Notes: generated from the letters alone by a model not told the origin. A stretch of DNA of 64,000 bases from Pseudomonas sputi (GCF_021603585.1 NZ_BQHI01000022.1:30121-94120), one strand, 5' to 3'; counted from the first letter of the stretch, positions 1-9,546 are shown. A program made the numbers and translations.

Positions 1-1781
1 CCACCTACGACCCCAAAGACTGGCGCGGCACGATCAAGTCCTTTGGGTTCAACTCGGCCGGGGCGGTCAATACGTCGGCCGTGCTGTGGACCACCGATAC
101 GGCCATCGTGCCCAGTGCCACTGCGCCGACCTATCAGTCGTGGAACTCCCTGAACAACGCGGCGGTAACGTTGGCCTACGGCAACTTCTCCCCGGCCCAG
201 CAGACCGTCCTCAACCAGGGTTTGCCCGCCGGCATCAGCGGCAGCGACCTGGTCGAATGGAGCAAGGGCACCAACAAGACCGGGCTCAAAGTGCGCAGTG
301 TGTTGCTCGGGGACATCATCAACTCGCCGCTGGTGCTGGCCTCGCCCACGGAAAAGACCGCTTCCGATCTGGCCGGTGACACCACTTACAGCACCTACCT
401 GACCACCAAGGCTTCGAACATGAATACCAGCCTGGTGGTGAACGCCAACGACGGTTTTGTCAGCGTCATCAACTCGGCCAACGGTACCCGGCGCTATGCC
501 TACATGCCGTCCAGCGTATTGCCCTCGCTGCGCCTGATTGCCGATCCGAACTACGTCAACGGCGTCAGCCACAAGTTTCTGGTGGATGGTCAGCTCGGTG
601 TATTCGACGCGCAATTCGGCACGGCCTGGAAAACCCTGGCCATCGGCGGGACAGGAGCCGGTGGCAAGACCTTCTATGGCCTTCAGCTGTTCGACGCCTC
701 GGCGGGCAACATCATCCGCGCCTTGTGGGAAGTCAGCGCGCCGGCCACCGCCAGCCCTTCCAACGCTTTTAATGATCTGGGTTATGCATACGCCCGTCCG
801 GAAGTGGCACGCTTGGCCGATGGTCGCTGGGCGGCGTTCATTGCCAACGGTTACGGCAGCAACTCCGGGGTGGCGGCGCTGTATGTGCTGGATGTGCGTG
901 ACGGCTCGCTGATCAAAAAAATCGTCATCGACAGTACGGAAACCACCAACGGTTTGTCCTCGGTGAAGTTGCGGGTCAATTCGCAGAACGTGGTGCAGGC
1001 AGCCTATGGCGGTGACTTGAAGGGGCGGTTGTGGAAGTTCGATCTCAGCGCCACTTCGTCCGACAGCTGGGGCGTGGCGTTTGCCGGCAAACCGTTGTTC
1101 ACCACGGCCGGCGGGGCGACTCAGCCGATCACTGCGCAACCGTTGCTGGCGGACAACGCTCTGGGCGGAAAACAGATTTTCGTCGGCACCGGTAAATTCA
1201 ACGAAACCGCCGACAAGACCAACAAGGATTTGCAGGCGTTCTATTCGGTGTGGGATGCCGATGGCGGGTCGGGCCAGATCACGGTCAGCAGTTTGCAGGC
1301 GCAGGCGATTACCGGGGTGTTCTCCGGCAGTACCGGGCAGTTCGTCACCACCAGCCAGAATGACACGACTTATCCGGCGGAGAAGGGCTGGTATCTGCCG
1401 CTGGTGTACAACAACGCCTTGACTGGCGAACGGGTGATCAATCAGGCCAGTCTGGTGCTGGGACGCATCGTGTTCACCACGGCCAGTGTCGATACCACCG
1501 ACCCGTGTTCCAGTTTCGGTACCGGCAAACTGATCGAACTCGATGCGTTCAGCGGTAAGATGCTCAACTACGCGGTGCTCGACACCAATGCCGATGGCGT
1601 GGTCGACAGCAACGACACGATTTCCAGCGGCGTGGTGTTCACCGGTGGTATCCCGACCCTGAACGCCATCGTCAACGGTGCATCACGCAAGGTCGTGAAC
1701 GATTCCAGTGGCGGTATCACCACCCTGGTGGAAAAATCCGGCGGCGGCAGCCGTCGTATCATGTGGCGACAAATACAGTAA
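1..1781 (+). CDS. pilY1: Type IV pilus tip/assembly protein PilY1, C-terminal part (5' end outside window)
   Basis: The reading frame is open from base 3 to the TAA at 1779-1781, so the gene starts before the window; about 592 residues are visible. They form the C-terminal beta-propeller of PilY1, the large secreted protein that supports pilus extension, adhesion and surface sensing. A calcium-binding loop of the PilY1 type (DTNADGVVD, Asp residues at 1, 5 and 9) lies at 1581-1607, near the end of the propeller. In P. aeruginosa this site controls pilus retraction. The gene is followed 14 bases later by the minor pilin gene pilE, as in the fimU-pilVWXY1E cluster. The N-terminal region cannot be judged. 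Family assignment is firm; role in this strain is inferred. Confidence 0.93.
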   Translation, partial: TYDPKDWRGTIKSFGFNSAGAVNTSAVLWTTDTAIVPSATAPTYQSWNSLNNAAVTLAYGNFSPAQQTVLNQGLPAGISGSDLVEWSKGTNKTGLKVRSVLLGDIINSPLVLASPTEKTASDLAGDTTYSTYLTTKASNMNTSLVVNANDGFVSVINSANGTRRYAYMPSSVLPSLRLIADPNYVNGVSHKFLVDGQLGVFDAQFGTAWKTLAIGGTGAGGKTFYGLQLFDASAGNIIRALWEVSAPATASPSNAFNDLGYAYARPEVARLADGRWAAFIANGYGSNSGVAALYVLDVRDGSLIKKIVIDSTETTNGLSSVKLRVNSQNVVQAAYGGDLKGRLWKFDLSATSSDSWGVAFAGKPLFTTAGGATQPITAQPLLADNALGGKQIFVGTGKFNETADKTNKDLQAFYSVWDADGGSGQITVSSLQAQAITGVFSGSTGQFVTTSQNDTTYPAEKGWYLPLVYNNALTGERVINQASLVLGRIVFTTASVDTTDPCSSFGTGKLIELDAFSGKMLNYAVLDTNADGVVDSNDTISSGVVFTGGIPTLNAIVNGASRKVVNDSSGGITTLVEKSGGGSRRIMWRQIQ

Positions 1782-1795
1782 GTGAGAGTTGAGGC

Positions 1796-2197
1796 ATGCG
1801 CAGATCCAACCGGGGTTTCACCTTGATCGAAATCATGATCGTGATTGCGATCATCGGTATCGTCATCACCATCGGCTATCCGAGCCTCACCGAGTACGTG
1901 AAGAAAGGCCGTCGTGCAGACGTCGTCAGCACTTTGTCGGAACAGGCACAGATCCTCGAGCGCTTCTATTCGAAGAACAACGTCTACACCGGTGTCACCG
2001 GGTTGAGCACCGGCAACGATTTCTACACCATCACGCCGACGATCACCGATCAGACCTTCCTGCTGACCGCGACCCGCAAGACCGGCACGGCCATGGCCAC
2101 TGACAAGTGCGGGGATTTCACCCTCACCAACACCGGTGTCAGAAGCATGAACAACGCGACCACCGGGCTGACCACCAAGGATTGCTGGGGCCGCTGA
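1796..2197 (+). CDS. pilE: Minor type IV pilin PilE
   Basis: This 133-residue prepilin has a short basic leader (MRRSNRG) ending in Gly, then FTLIEIMIVIAIIGIV with the conserved Phe+1 and Glu+5 and a hydrophobic helix. This is the class III signal cleaved and N-methylated by PilD, which is encoded at 19127-19999. The C-terminal half is a small pilin head domain with two cysteines (in DKCGDF and KDCWGR) that probably form the D-loop disulphide. PilE and the other minor pilins prime pilus assembly with PilY1. The start at 1796 is preceded by GTGAGAGTTGAGGC. The position directly after pilY1 matches the known minor pilin operon, which supports pilE over another type IV pilin. Confidence 0.93.
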   Translation: MRRSNRGFTLIEIMIVIAIIGIVITIGYPSLTEYVKKGRRADVVSTLSEQAQILERFYSKNNVYTGVTGLSTGNDFYTITPTITDQTFLLTATRKTGTAMATDKCGDFTLTNTGVRSMNNATTGLTTKDCWGR

Positions 2198-2254
2198 GCC
2201 GCTTTATTTCGGGCGCCATTTGCGCCCACTGTCTTTTTTACGGTTGGATCAAAC

Positions 2255-3355
2255 ATGACCAGGCAACAGCAAGTGGTGATTGTCGGTGGCGGGGTGATTG
2301 GCCTGCTCACGGCGTACAACCTCGCCTCCGAGGTCGGCAGCGTGGTGCTGCTGGATCGTTCGAACGTCGGCCAGGAATCGTCCTGGGCCGGTGGCGGTAT
2401 CGTGTCTCCGCTGTACCCGTGGCGCTACAGCCCGGCCGTCACCGCGCTGGCGCACTGGTCGCAGGATTTTTATCCACAGCTGGGCGAGCGTCTTTTTGCC
2501 GATACCGGAGTCGATCCCGAAGTGCATACCACCGGCCTGTATTGGCTGGATCTGGATGACGAAGCCGAAGCGCTGGCCTGGGCTGCGCGGGAGAACCGCC
2601 CGTTGCGGGCTGTGGATATTTCGGCGGCGCATGATGCGGTGCCGGTGCTCGGTGGCGGCTTTTCCCGGGCGATCTACATGGCCGATGTGGCCAACGTGCG
2701 CAACCCGCGACTGGTGAAGTCTTTGAAAGCAGCGTTGCAGGCGCTGCCGAACGTGACGATTCACGAGCAGTGCGAAGTCAGCGGGTTCGTCCGTGAAGGC
2801 GAACGGGTGGTGGGCGTGCAGACTTCCACCGGTGTGATCGCTGGCGATCAGATCGTGCTGACGGCGGGCGCGTGGAGCGGCGCACTGCTCAAGACCCTGA
2901 ACCTTTCCCTGCCGGTGGAGCCGGTCAAGGGCCAGATGATTCTCTACAAGTGCGCGGCGGATTTCCTGCCGAGCATGGTGCTGGCCAAGGGGCGCTACGC
3001 CATTCCGCGTCGTGACGGGCACATTCTGATCGGCAGTACGCTGGAGCACGAAGGCTTCGACAAGACCCCGACGAATAACGCGCTGGAAAGCCTCAAGGCA
3101 TCGGCGGTCGAGTTGCTGCCGGCGCTGGCCGATGCCGAAGTGGTGGGGCATTGGGCCGGGCTGCGACCGGGTTCGCCCGAGGGCATTCCTTACATTGGCC
3201 GGGTTCCGGGGTTTGACGGTCTGTGGCTGAACTGCGGGCATTACCGCAATGGGCTGGTGCTGGCGCCGGCGTCCTGTCAGTTGTTTGCCGACGTGATGCT
3301 GGGGCGCGCGCCGATCATCGATCCGGCGCCGTATGCTCCGGCCGGACGTATCTAG
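2255..3355 (+). CDS. thiO: Glycine oxidase / FAD-dependent amino-acid oxidase ThiO
   Basis: The 366-residue protein begins with an FAD-binding Rossmann motif (VVIVGGGVIGLLTAYNLA, residues 7-24) and has the C-terminal GLRPGSPEGIPYIG segment typical of DAO-family oxidases. ThiO oxidises glycine to iminoacetate (dehydroglycine), which supplies the C2-N3 unit of the thiamine thiazole ring. It follows pilE by 57 bases and is convergent with pilR; a thiO-like gene also sits between the minor pilins and pilR in P. aeruginosa, so position does not imply a pilus role. Other DadA/SoxA-like substrates cannot be excluded from sequence alone. Confidence 0.88.
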   Translation: MTRQQQVVIVGGGVIGLLTAYNLASEVGSVVLLDRSNVGQESSWAGGGIVSPLYPWRYSPAVTALAHWSQDFYPQLGERLFADTGVDPEVHTTGLYWLDLDDEAEALAWAARENRPLRAVDISAAHDAVPVLGGGFSRAIYMADVANVRNPRLVKSLKAALQALPNVTIHEQCEVSGFVREGERVVGVQTSTGVIAGDQIVLTAGAWSGALLKTLNLSLPVEPVKGQMILYKCAADFLPSMVLAKGRYAIPRRDGHILIGSTLEHEGFDKTPTNNALESLKASAVELLPALADAEVVGHWAGLRPGSPEGIPYIGRVPGFDGLWLNCGHYRNGLVLAPASCQLFADVMLGRAPIIDPAPYAPAGRI

Positions 3356-3383
3356 TCAGTTTTTCTTCCGGTAACTGACAAAT

Positions 3384-3410
3384 AGCTTTCGCGGGCAAGC
3401 CCGCGAAGGG
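3384..3410. repeat. REP-like palindrome
   Basis: TTCGCGGGCAAGCCCGCGAA is a near-perfect inverted repeat between the convergent thiO and pilR stop codons. Its core (GCGGGCAAGCCCGC) resembles the abundant intergenic palindromes of the P. fluorescens group. It may also act as a transcription end for either gene, although no strong T-run follows. Confidence 0.7.
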
Positions 3411-3414
3411 GCCC

Positions 3415-4761
3415 TTAATCCAGCCCCAGTTTCTTGAGCCTGTAGCGCATCGACCGAAACGACAGGCTCAACCGCTGCGCCGCCGCCGTGCGATTCCAGC
3501 GGGTTTCCTCCAGCGCCTGCAAAATCAGTTTGCGCTCGACGCTCTCAAGATAGTCTTCGAGGTTGTCGATCTGGGTGAGATCGGCAGCTCCGCCCTCGGC
3601 GGCGCCGTTACCTTCACTCAGGCGTAAATCATCGGTCTCGATCGTGCGGTTTTCACACAGGGTGTGTGCCCGTTCAAGCACGTTCTCCAGCTCCCGCACG
3701 TTGCCCGGGAAACGGTAGTTTTTCAGCGCCTCAAGGGCATGGGGATGAAGACGTGCCGCCGGTTGCCCGGTGCCATTGGCCAGGCGTTTGAGCATGTGGC
3801 CGGCCAGTGTTTCGATGTCATCGCGGCGTTCGCGCAGGGACGGCACACGCAGTTCGATCACGTTCAACCGGTAATACAGATCCTGACGAAAGCGCTCGGC
3901 AGCCACTTCCGCGTCGAGATCCTTGTGCGTCGCGCAAAGGATGCGCACGTCAACCACGGTTTCCTGTTGACCGCCGACGCTGCGCACGGCTTTTTCCTGG
4001 ATCGCCCGCAGCAGCTTGACCTGCATCGGCAGCGGCAGATCCGCCACTTCATCGAGAAACAGCGTGCCGCCATGGGCCGCCTGAAACAGCCCCGGTTTAT
4101 CCTCCACCGCGCCGCTGAAACTGCCTTTGCGGTGGCCGAAAAATTCGCTTTCCATTAACTCTGAAGGAATCGCCCCGCAGTTCACCGGCACAAATGGCTG
4201 GCTGGCCCGCGGGCCTTGTTCATGAATCAGTCGGGCGACCAGCTCCTTGCCACTGCCGGACTCGCCGCTGATGTAGACCGGTGCCTGGCTGCGGGCCAGT
4301 TTGTCGATCTGCTTGCGCAGGTTGCGCATCGGCGGTGAATCGCCAAGCAGCCGCCGGTCGATCGAGGTGCAGACATTACCTGCCGCCGGCATGCGCAACG
4401 CCGAGCCGACCAGCTCACGCAGGCGTGTCAGGTCCACGGGTTTGGTCAGGAAGTCGAAAGCCCCGGCCTTCAAGGCGTTGATCGCCGTTTCCAGGCTGCC
4501 GTAGGCGGTGATCATGGCTACCGGCAGTTGGGGATAACGCTGCTGAATATGCTGCACCAGTTCCAGGCCGGTGCCGTCGGGCAGGCGCATGTCGGTCAGG
4601 CACAGCTCGAAGCTCTCGCGGTGCAGCAGCGCCTGGGCTTCTGCGAGATTGCGTGCGCTGAAGGTGTCGAGTTTCATCCGTCCCAGGGTGATTTCCAGGA
4701 GTTCGCGGATATCCGGCTCGTCGTCGACGATGAGGATTTTTTGCCGTGGGCTCGTGTTCAA
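3415..4761 (-). CDS. pilR: Type IV pilus sigma-54 response regulator PilR
   Basis: PilR is the NtrC-type activator of pilA. Domains in order are a receiver (KILIVDDEPDIREL at the N-terminus, phospho-acceptor in CLTDMRLPDG), an AAA+ domain with Walker A GESGSGKE, and a Fis-type helix-turn-helix ending in MRYRLKKLGLD. A longer frame exists upstream to 4851, but TTG at 4761 is chosen. It gives 448 residues, close to known PilR (about 445), begins just before the receiver, and overlaps the pilS TGA in a TTGA junction with GGAAAC upstream. The sigma-54-contacting loop, normally GAFTGA, reads GSFSGA. Its likely target is the -24/-12 promoter at 23083-23099. Confidence 0.93.
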   Translation of the reverse strand: MNTSPRQKILIVDDEPDIRELLEITLGRMKLDTFSARNLAEAQALLHRESFELCLTDMRLPDGTGLELVQHIQQRYPQLPVAMITAYGSLETAINALKAGAFDFLTKPVDLTRLRELVGSALRMPAAGNVCTSIDRRLLGDSPPMRNLRKQIDKLARSQAPVYISGESGSGKELVARLIHEQGPRASQPFVPVNCGAIPSELMESEFFGHRKGSFSGAVEDKPGLFQAAHGGTLFLDEVADLPLPMQVKLLRAIQEKAVRSVGGQQETVVDVRILCATHKDLDAEVAAERFRQDLYYRLNVIELRVPSLRERRDDIETLAGHMLKRLANGTGQPAARLHPHALEALKNYRFPGNVRELENVLERAHTLCENRTIETDDLRLSEGNGAAEGGAADLTQIDNLEDYLESVERKLILQALEETRWNRTAAAQRLSLSFRSMRYRLKKLGLD

Positions 4762-6347
4762 CTTTGTTTCCGTCCGTGAGCAAAGGTGATGCGAAAGCAG
4801 CCGCCGCCTTGGCGTGATTTGAAGTCTAGGCGCGCTTGATTGCTTTCGCACAGCTCACGGGACAGATAAAGCCCAAGGCCGGTGCCCTGGCTGGTGGTGG
4901 TAAAGAACGGTTCGAACAGGTGGGCTTGATGATCCAGCGGCACGCCGGGGCCATTGTCTTGCACCTCAAGCACGGCCAGCGTGCTCTCGGGGTCGATGGA
5001 CAGCGTCAGCCAGACCTCGGCCGGATCGTGCAGCAGGGCACTGTGGCGCCAACCGTTACGTAACAGATTGTCGAGAATCTGCGTGAGCTGGCCGGGATCC
5101 ATCAGGGTGCGGAAGTCCCCCGGGCCGATGTGCAGGTGAATCTGCTGATGCTCGCCGGCCTGTTCGCGGCTCTCGTCGACAAACTGCTCCAGCCACGGCT
5201 TGAGATCCAGCCGTTGCGGTGCGCTCTGCTGGCGGCGGGACAGTTGCAGGACGTTTTCGATGACTCGGTTCATGCGCTGGGAGTGGTCTTGAATGATCTG
5301 CGTCAGACGCCGATCCGCGCTGTCGAGTTCCTCGGATTCCTGCAACAGCTGCGCGGCATGACTGATGGCCCCCAGCGGATTGCGGATTTCATGGGCGATA
5401 CCGGCGGTCAGCCGACCCAGCGCGGCCAGTTTCAATTGCTGGGCCTGCTGGGCGATCTGTGCGAGGTCTTCGAGAAACACCAGGGTCTGGCGATTCGGGC
5501 TCTGTTCCAGGGCGACGAAACTCGGCTGCAGCTCCAGGCCGTTGCCGGCGACTTTCAGGCTTTGCGGGCGCAGGGTCGGGTTGTTCAGCCACAGTTGCAG
5601 GCGTTCGACCAGTGCGCTCGAGTGCTCATCAATCAAGTCGCCTTGGAGGTGCGGTTGTCCCAGCAGGACCCTGGCACTGTGATTGGCCAGTTGCACCCGG
5701 CGCTGTTCGTCGAGCACCAGAATGCCGGTGCGCATGCGTTGCAGGATCAGCGCGTTGAGGGCTTCGAGACCCACCACTTCGCTGGCGCGCAGCTCGGCCA
5801 GGTTCTCACTGACTTCGAGACGGCGGATCAACCCTTGTACCAGTAACGAGGCCGCAAAACACAAGGCGCCGAGGGTGCCGGCCTGCAGATAGTCGTTGGC
5901 GCTCAAGGGGTGACTGAAGCTCAGCAGAAAGCTGAGCCCGACGATGCCGAGGGTGGCGATGGCGGCGATCAGCAAGCCGATGCGTCGTCGCAGCAACGTG
6001 TTGCTGATGGCCACCGAAACGATCAGCAAGTTGCCAATCGCACTGGCCACACCGCCCGCCGCATAGAACACGCCACACAGCAGCAGAATGTCGACCAGTG
6101 ACAGCGCGAACAACCGGGCCGGGCGGCGGATGTTCTCGAGGAATACCACCAGCAGAATGTTCAGCACCAGGTACAACCAGCTGCCATTGCGCAGCAACTC
6201 GTCGTTGGCCGAGGTCAGCAGGCGGTTGTCCATGTTGCTGGAGATCAGCAACACCAGGGTGATGCCGACGCTCAAACGGTACAGATGATAGAGGCGCAGC
6301 AATCGCTGAGCCTGTTTGCTGTTGGCGTTGTCGGCCTCAGCGATCAC
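4758..6347 (-). CDS. pilS: Type IV pilus sensor histidine kinase PilS
   Basis: The 529-residue membrane kinase has six hydrophobic segments in the first about 190 residues, a PAS-like linker, the dimerisation/phosphoacceptor box GIAHEIRNPLG (His about 318), and a HATPase domain with DNGPGVP and GTGLGLYLS. PilS monitors the pilin pool in the inner membrane and phosphorylates PilR. The stop overlaps the pilR TTG start, so the two are translationally coupled. The start region overlaps the 3' end of the upstream small zinc-ribbon gene by 11 bases, indicating one transcript. Confidence 0.95.
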   Translation of the reverse strand: MIAEADNANSKQAQRLLRLYHLYRLSVGITLVLLISSNMDNRLLTSANDELLRNGSWLYLVLNILLVVFLENIRRPARLFALSLVDILLLCGVFYAAGGVASAIGNLLIVSVAISNTLLRRRIGLLIAAIATLGIVGLSFLLSFSHPLSANDYLQAGTLGALCFAASLLVQGLIRRLEVSENLAELRASEVVGLEALNALILQRMRTGILVLDEQRRVQLANHSARVLLGQPHLQGDLIDEHSSALVERLQLWLNNPTLRPQSLKVAGNGLELQPSFVALEQSPNRQTLVFLEDLAQIAQQAQQLKLAALGRLTAGIAHEIRNPLGAISHAAQLLQESEELDSADRRLTQIIQDHSQRMNRVIENVLQLSRRQQSAPQRLDLKPWLEQFVDESREQAGEHQQIHLHIGPGDFRTLMDPGQLTQILDNLLRNGWRHSALLHDPAEVWLTLSIDPESTLAVLEVQDNGPGVPLDHQAHLFEPFFTTTSQGTGLGLYLSRELCESNQARLDFKSRQGGGCFRITFAHGRKQS

Positions 6348-6570
6348 TGGAGCCGGGGCCTTGCTCGAGGTGAGCCTGGCTGCAATACCACTGTTGTTGA
6401 AGGTTCAGCGCGCGGTCGCGGGGCAGGTGCACGCCACAATGGGCGCAGCGCACCATCGGCGCGGCATCCTGTTCGCGAGGCGATCGGGCGGAGGCGGCAG
6501 GGGCCTTGAATTTGCGCCACAACCAGACAGCAGCGGCGATCAAGGCAATCCAGAACAGTAAACGAAGCAT
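6337..6570 (-). CDS. Small membrane-anchored zinc-ribbon protein (PP0621 family)
   Basis: This 77-residue protein has one N-terminal transmembrane helix (LLFWIALIAAAVWLW), a short linker, and a C-terminal CAHCG...WYCSQAH motif that could bind one zinc ion. It matches the conserved Pseudomonas family known as PP0621, found between bamD and pilS. Its 3' end overlaps the pilS start by 11 bases, so it is probably co-transcribed and translationally coupled with the PilSR system. No function is established. A modulator of the membrane kinase next door is a possible but unproven role. Confidence 0.85.
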   Translation of the reverse strand: MLRLLFWIALIAAAVWLWRKFKAPAASARSPREQDAAPMVRCAHCGVHLPRDRALNLQQQWYCSQAHLEQGPGSSDR

Positions 6571-6650
6571 GATGGGCGGCTTTTCGGCTAATGATTCGGC
6601 AGTTTAGCCAAGGACCCGACAGGCGCACAGCCCAATCACACGCGGCAATA

Positions 6651-6679
6651 AAAAGGGAGATCCGAAGATCTCCCTTTTT
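6651..6679 (-). terminator. Rho-independent terminator downstream of bamD
   Basis: AAAAGGGAGATC / GATCTCCCTTTTT forms a 12-bp stem around a CGAA loop. On the minus strand it is followed by a T-run. It lies between the bamD stop and the next leftward gene, so it ends bamD transcription. Confidence 0.85.
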
Positions 6680-6695
6680 GGCATCACCGCAGTGA

Positions 6696-7712
6696 TCAGT
6701 CGAACAGACCGAAGGTCATGTAGCTGAAGATGGAACGGTCGCTGTCGCTCGACTCCGGCTCCGGCTCTTCGATCACGTCGCCGTTTTCGTCTTTAGGCTT
6801 GAGCTCGTTCGGGATCGCGTCTTTCGCGTCCTGGAACTGCTTCTGCACGTCCTGGTTGGCGCGGGTCTCTCCCGGCGGCAGCGGCGGACGGGATTCGATC
6901 AGGCCCAGCGTGGCCTTGCTCAGGAACGAACGGTTGTCGGCTTCGGCAACGCGAGGCACGAACTGGCCGTCCTGCAGGCTCGGGTGGTTCGGGTAGTTGA
7001 GCTTCAGGGTTTCCAGACTGGTGGCGGCCAGATCGTCCAGGTGCAGGCGCTGGTAGGCTTCGGTCATCACCGCCAGGCCGTCGCCGACCGATGGGGTTTC
7101 CTGGAAGTTTTCCACTACATAACGACCACGGTTGGCGGCAGCGACATAGGCCTGACGGGTCAGATAGTAGTCGGCCACGTGGATTTCGTAGGCGGCCAGC
7201 AGGTTGCGCAGATAGATCATGCGCTGCTTGGCGTCCGGCGCGTAGCGGCTGTTCGGGTAGCGGCTGGTCAGCTGGGCGAACTCGTTGTAGGAGTCGCGGG
7301 CGGCACCCGGGTCACGCTTGGTCATGTCCAGCGGCAGGAAGCGCGCCAGCAGGCCGACGTCCTGGTCGAACGAGGTCAGGCCCTTGAGGTAGTAGGCGTA
7401 ATCCACGTTCGGGTGCTGCGGATGCAGACGAATGAAACGCTCGGCGGCGGACTTTGCAGCTTCCGGCTCGGCGTTCTTGTAGTTGGCATAGATCAGTTCC
7501 AGCTGCGCCTGATCGGCGTAGCGACCGAACGGATAACGCGACTCCAGAGCCTTCAGCTTGGCTGTGGCGCTGGTGTAGCTGTTGTTGTCCAGGTCCTGTT
7601 GAGCCTGCTGGTACAGCTCGGCTTCACTCAGGTTTTCGTCTACGACTTCCTTCGATGAGCAAGCAGCGGTCAATGCGAGGATGGCGATCAGCAGCAGGTG
7701 TTTCACTTGCAT
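6696..7712 (-). CDS. bamD: Outer-membrane assembly lipoprotein BamD (ComL)
   Basis: The start at 7712 gives a lipoprotein signal peptide with lipobox LTAAC ([20 protein letters not shown]); an upstream Met in frame at 7817 would put 35 non-signal residues in front and is rejected. The mature protein of about 320 residues carries the tetratricopeptide array of BamD ([16 protein letters not shown], then [22 protein letters not shown]). BamD is the essential partner of BamA in folding beta-barrel proteins into the outer membrane. The C-terminal 60 residues ([17 protein letters not shown]) are an acidic extension longer than in E. coli, as seen in other pseudomonads. The gene is divergent from rluD across 152 bases. 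Confidence 0.96.
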   Translation of the reverse strand: MQVKHLLLIAILALTAACSSKEVVDENLSEAELYQQAQQDLDNNSYTSATAKLKALESRYPFGRYADQAQLELIYANYKNAEPEAAKSAAERFIRLHPQHPNVDYAYYLKGLTSFDQDVGLLARFLPLDMTKRDPGAARDSYNEFAQLTSRYPNSRYAPDAKQRMIYLRNLLAAYEIHVADYYLTRQAYVAAANRGRYVVENFQETPSVGDGLAVMTEAYQRLHLDDLAATSLETLKLNYPNHPSLQDGQFVPRVAEADNRSFLSKATLGLIESRPPLPPGETRANQDVQKQFQDAKDAIPNELKPKDENGDVIEEPEPESSDSDRSIFSYMTFGLFD

Positions 7713-7864
7713 GGCGGCTTGCGTCCCTATGACGGCCGCTGTCTTGGGCGGGGCCGTCCTGTTATGATGAGCGCCCCGTTGAAAAGCCCCGGGGCAAAAG
7801 ACGCCGTATTTAACCACAAGCGCGCAGCCGAAACCAAAGGCTGTAGCCGACGCCCAGTCCGAGC

Positions 7865-8827
7865 ATGTCCGATAAAATTGAACTTCGCGCAGAGGTGCCG
7901 TCCGAATTGGGCGGCCAACGCCTCGATCAAGTCGCCGCCCAACTCTTCGCCGAGCACTCGCGCTCGCGCCTTTCCGCCTGGATCAAAGAAGGTCGCCTGA
8001 CTGTGGACGGGGCGGTCATCCGCCCGCGCGACATCGTTCATGGCGGTGCCATCCTTGAGCTGACTGCCGAGCAGGAGGCCCAGGGTGAATGGGTCGCTCA
8101 GGACATCGAACTCGACATCGTCTATGAAGACGACGACATTCTGGTGATCAACAAGCCTGCGGGCCTGGTGGTGCACCCGGCTGCCGGTCACGCTGATGGC
8201 ACCTTGCTCAACGCGTTGCTGCACCACGTCCCGGACATCATCAATGTCCCGCGTGCCGGTATCGTGCATCGTCTGGACAAGGACACCACCGGTCTGATGG
8301 TGGTGGCCAAGACCATTCAGGCGCAGACCAAACTGGTCGCGCAGTTGCAAAGCCGCAGCGTCAGCCGGATCTACGAGTGCATCGTGATCGGCGTAGTGAC
8401 CGCCGGCGGCAAGATCAACGCGCCGATCGGCCGTCACGGCCAGCAGCGTCAGCGCATGGCCGTGATGGAAGGCGGCAAGCCGGCCGTCAGCCACTACCGC
8501 GTGCTGGAGCGCTTCCGTTCCCACACCCACGTACGGGTGAAGCTGGAAACCGGTCGTACTCACCAGATCCGCGTGCATATGGCGCACATCAACTTCCCGT
8601 TGGTCGGCGACCCGGCGTACGGCGGCCGTTTCCGCATTCCGCCGGCCGCGAGCCAGACCATGGTCGAATCCCTCAAGCACTTCCCGCGTCAGGCCCTGCA
8701 CGCGCGGTTCCTCGAACTGGATCACCCGACCACCGGTGAGCGCATGAGCTGGGAATCGCCGTTGCCGGAAGACTTCGTCTGGCTGTTGACCCTGCTCAAG
8801 CAGGATCGCGAGGCATTCGTCGGATGA
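7865..8827 (+). CDS. rluD: 23S rRNA pseudouridine(1911/1915/1917) synthase RluD
   Basis: The 320-residue enzyme has an N-terminal S4 RNA-binding domain ([10 protein letters not shown]...[17 protein letters not shown]) followed by the RluA-type catalytic core. The signature [14 protein letters not shown] contains the catalytic Asp near residue 138. RluD modifies helix 69 of 23S rRNA and is needed for normal 50S maturation. The stop overlaps the next start (ATGA at 8824-8827), so rluD and pgeF form an operon, an arrangement widely conserved in gammaproteobacteria together with a neighbouring divergent bamD. Confidence 0.97.
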   Translation: MSDKIELRAEVPSELGGQRLDQVAAQLFAEHSRSRLSAWIKEGRLTVDGAVIRPRDIVHGGAILELTAEQEAQGEWVAQDIELDIVYEDDDILVINKPAGLVVHPAAGHADGTLLNALLHHVPDIINVPRAGIVHRLDKDTTGLMVVAKTIQAQTKLVAQLQSRSVSRIYECIVIGVVTAGGKINAPIGRHGQQRQRMAVMEGGKPAVSHYRVLERFRSHTHVRVKLETGRTHQIRVHMAHINFPLVGDPAYGGRFRIPPAASQTMVESLKHFPRQALHARFLELDHPTTGERMSWESPLPEDFVWLLTLLKQDREAFVG

Positions 8828-9546
8828 ACTGGCTGACGCCGGACTGGCCCGCGCCGGCCAGCGTCAAGGCCTGTGTCACCACCCGCGAGGGCGGCGTCAG
8901 CGAGACGCCGTTCGACAGCCTCAATCTGGGCGATCATGTCGATGACCGCCCCGAGGCTGTGGCCGAAAACCGTCGACGTCTGACCGAACACTTCTCTATA
9001 AAGCCTGCCTGGCTGCAGCAAGTGCACGGGATTGCCGTGGCACATGCCGATCCGTCCGTGGTGGCCACCGCGGATGCCAGCTGGACGGCGACACCCGGTA
9101 TCGCCTGTGCGGCGATGACCGCCGACTGCCTGCCGGCGCTGTTCTGCGACCGTGCCGGCACTCGCGTTGCTGCGGCGCATGCCGGTTGGCGTGGACTGGC
9201 GGCTGGCGTGCTGGAAGCCACCCTCGACAGTCTGAATGTACCCGCCGGGGATGTACTGGTCTGGCTCGGCCCGGCCATCGGCCCCCAAGCCTTTGAAGTC
9301 GGCCCGGAAGTCCGGGAAGTCTTCGTCAGTCAATTGCCCGAAGCCGAGGCAGCCTTTGTCCCGAGTCACAACGCGGGCAAGTTCATGGCTGACATCTATA
9401 AGCTGGCGCGGCTGCGTCTGGCGGTTCGTGGTGTCACCGCTGTTTATGGTGGCGGTTTCTGCACCGTGACCGATCCGCGCTTCTTTTCCTATCGCCGTGC
9501 ACCTCGCACGGGTCGCTTCGCCTCCCTGGTCTGGCTTACCCGCTAA
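8824..9546 (+). CDS. pgeF: Multicopper-oxidase-fold purine nucleosidase/oxidase family protein YfiH (PgeF)
   Basis: This 240-residue protein belongs to the YfiH/DUF152 family, formerly called polyphenol oxidase or laccase-domain protein. Conserved metal ligands are visible in AAMTADCLPALFCD and AAAHAGWRGL (His-Cys-His zinc site). E. coli YfiH/PgeF edits peptidoglycan precursors by hydrolysing misincorporated UDP-MurNAc-L-Ser, and other members act on purine nucleosides; which activity dominates here is not decidable from sequence. It overlaps rluD by four bases and is followed 129 bases later by clpB. Confidence 0.92.
   Translation: MNWLTPDWPAPASVKACVTTREGGVSETPFDSLNLGDHVDDRPEAVAENRRRLTEHFSIKPAWLQQVHGIAVAHADPSVVATADASWTATPGIACAAMTADCLPALFCDRAGTRVAAAHAGWRGLAAGVLEATLDSLNVPAGDVLVWLGPAIGPQAFEVGPEVREVFVSQLPEAEAAFVPSHNAGKFMADIYKLARLRLAVRGVTAVYGGGFCTVTDPRFFSYRRAPRTGRFASLVWLTR

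Noticed and set aside
4762-4851. N-terminal extension of PilR to an upstream ATG
   Set aside because: The extra 30 residues are basic, unlike any PilR, and overlap the end of pilS; the TTG in the pilS stop gives the family length.
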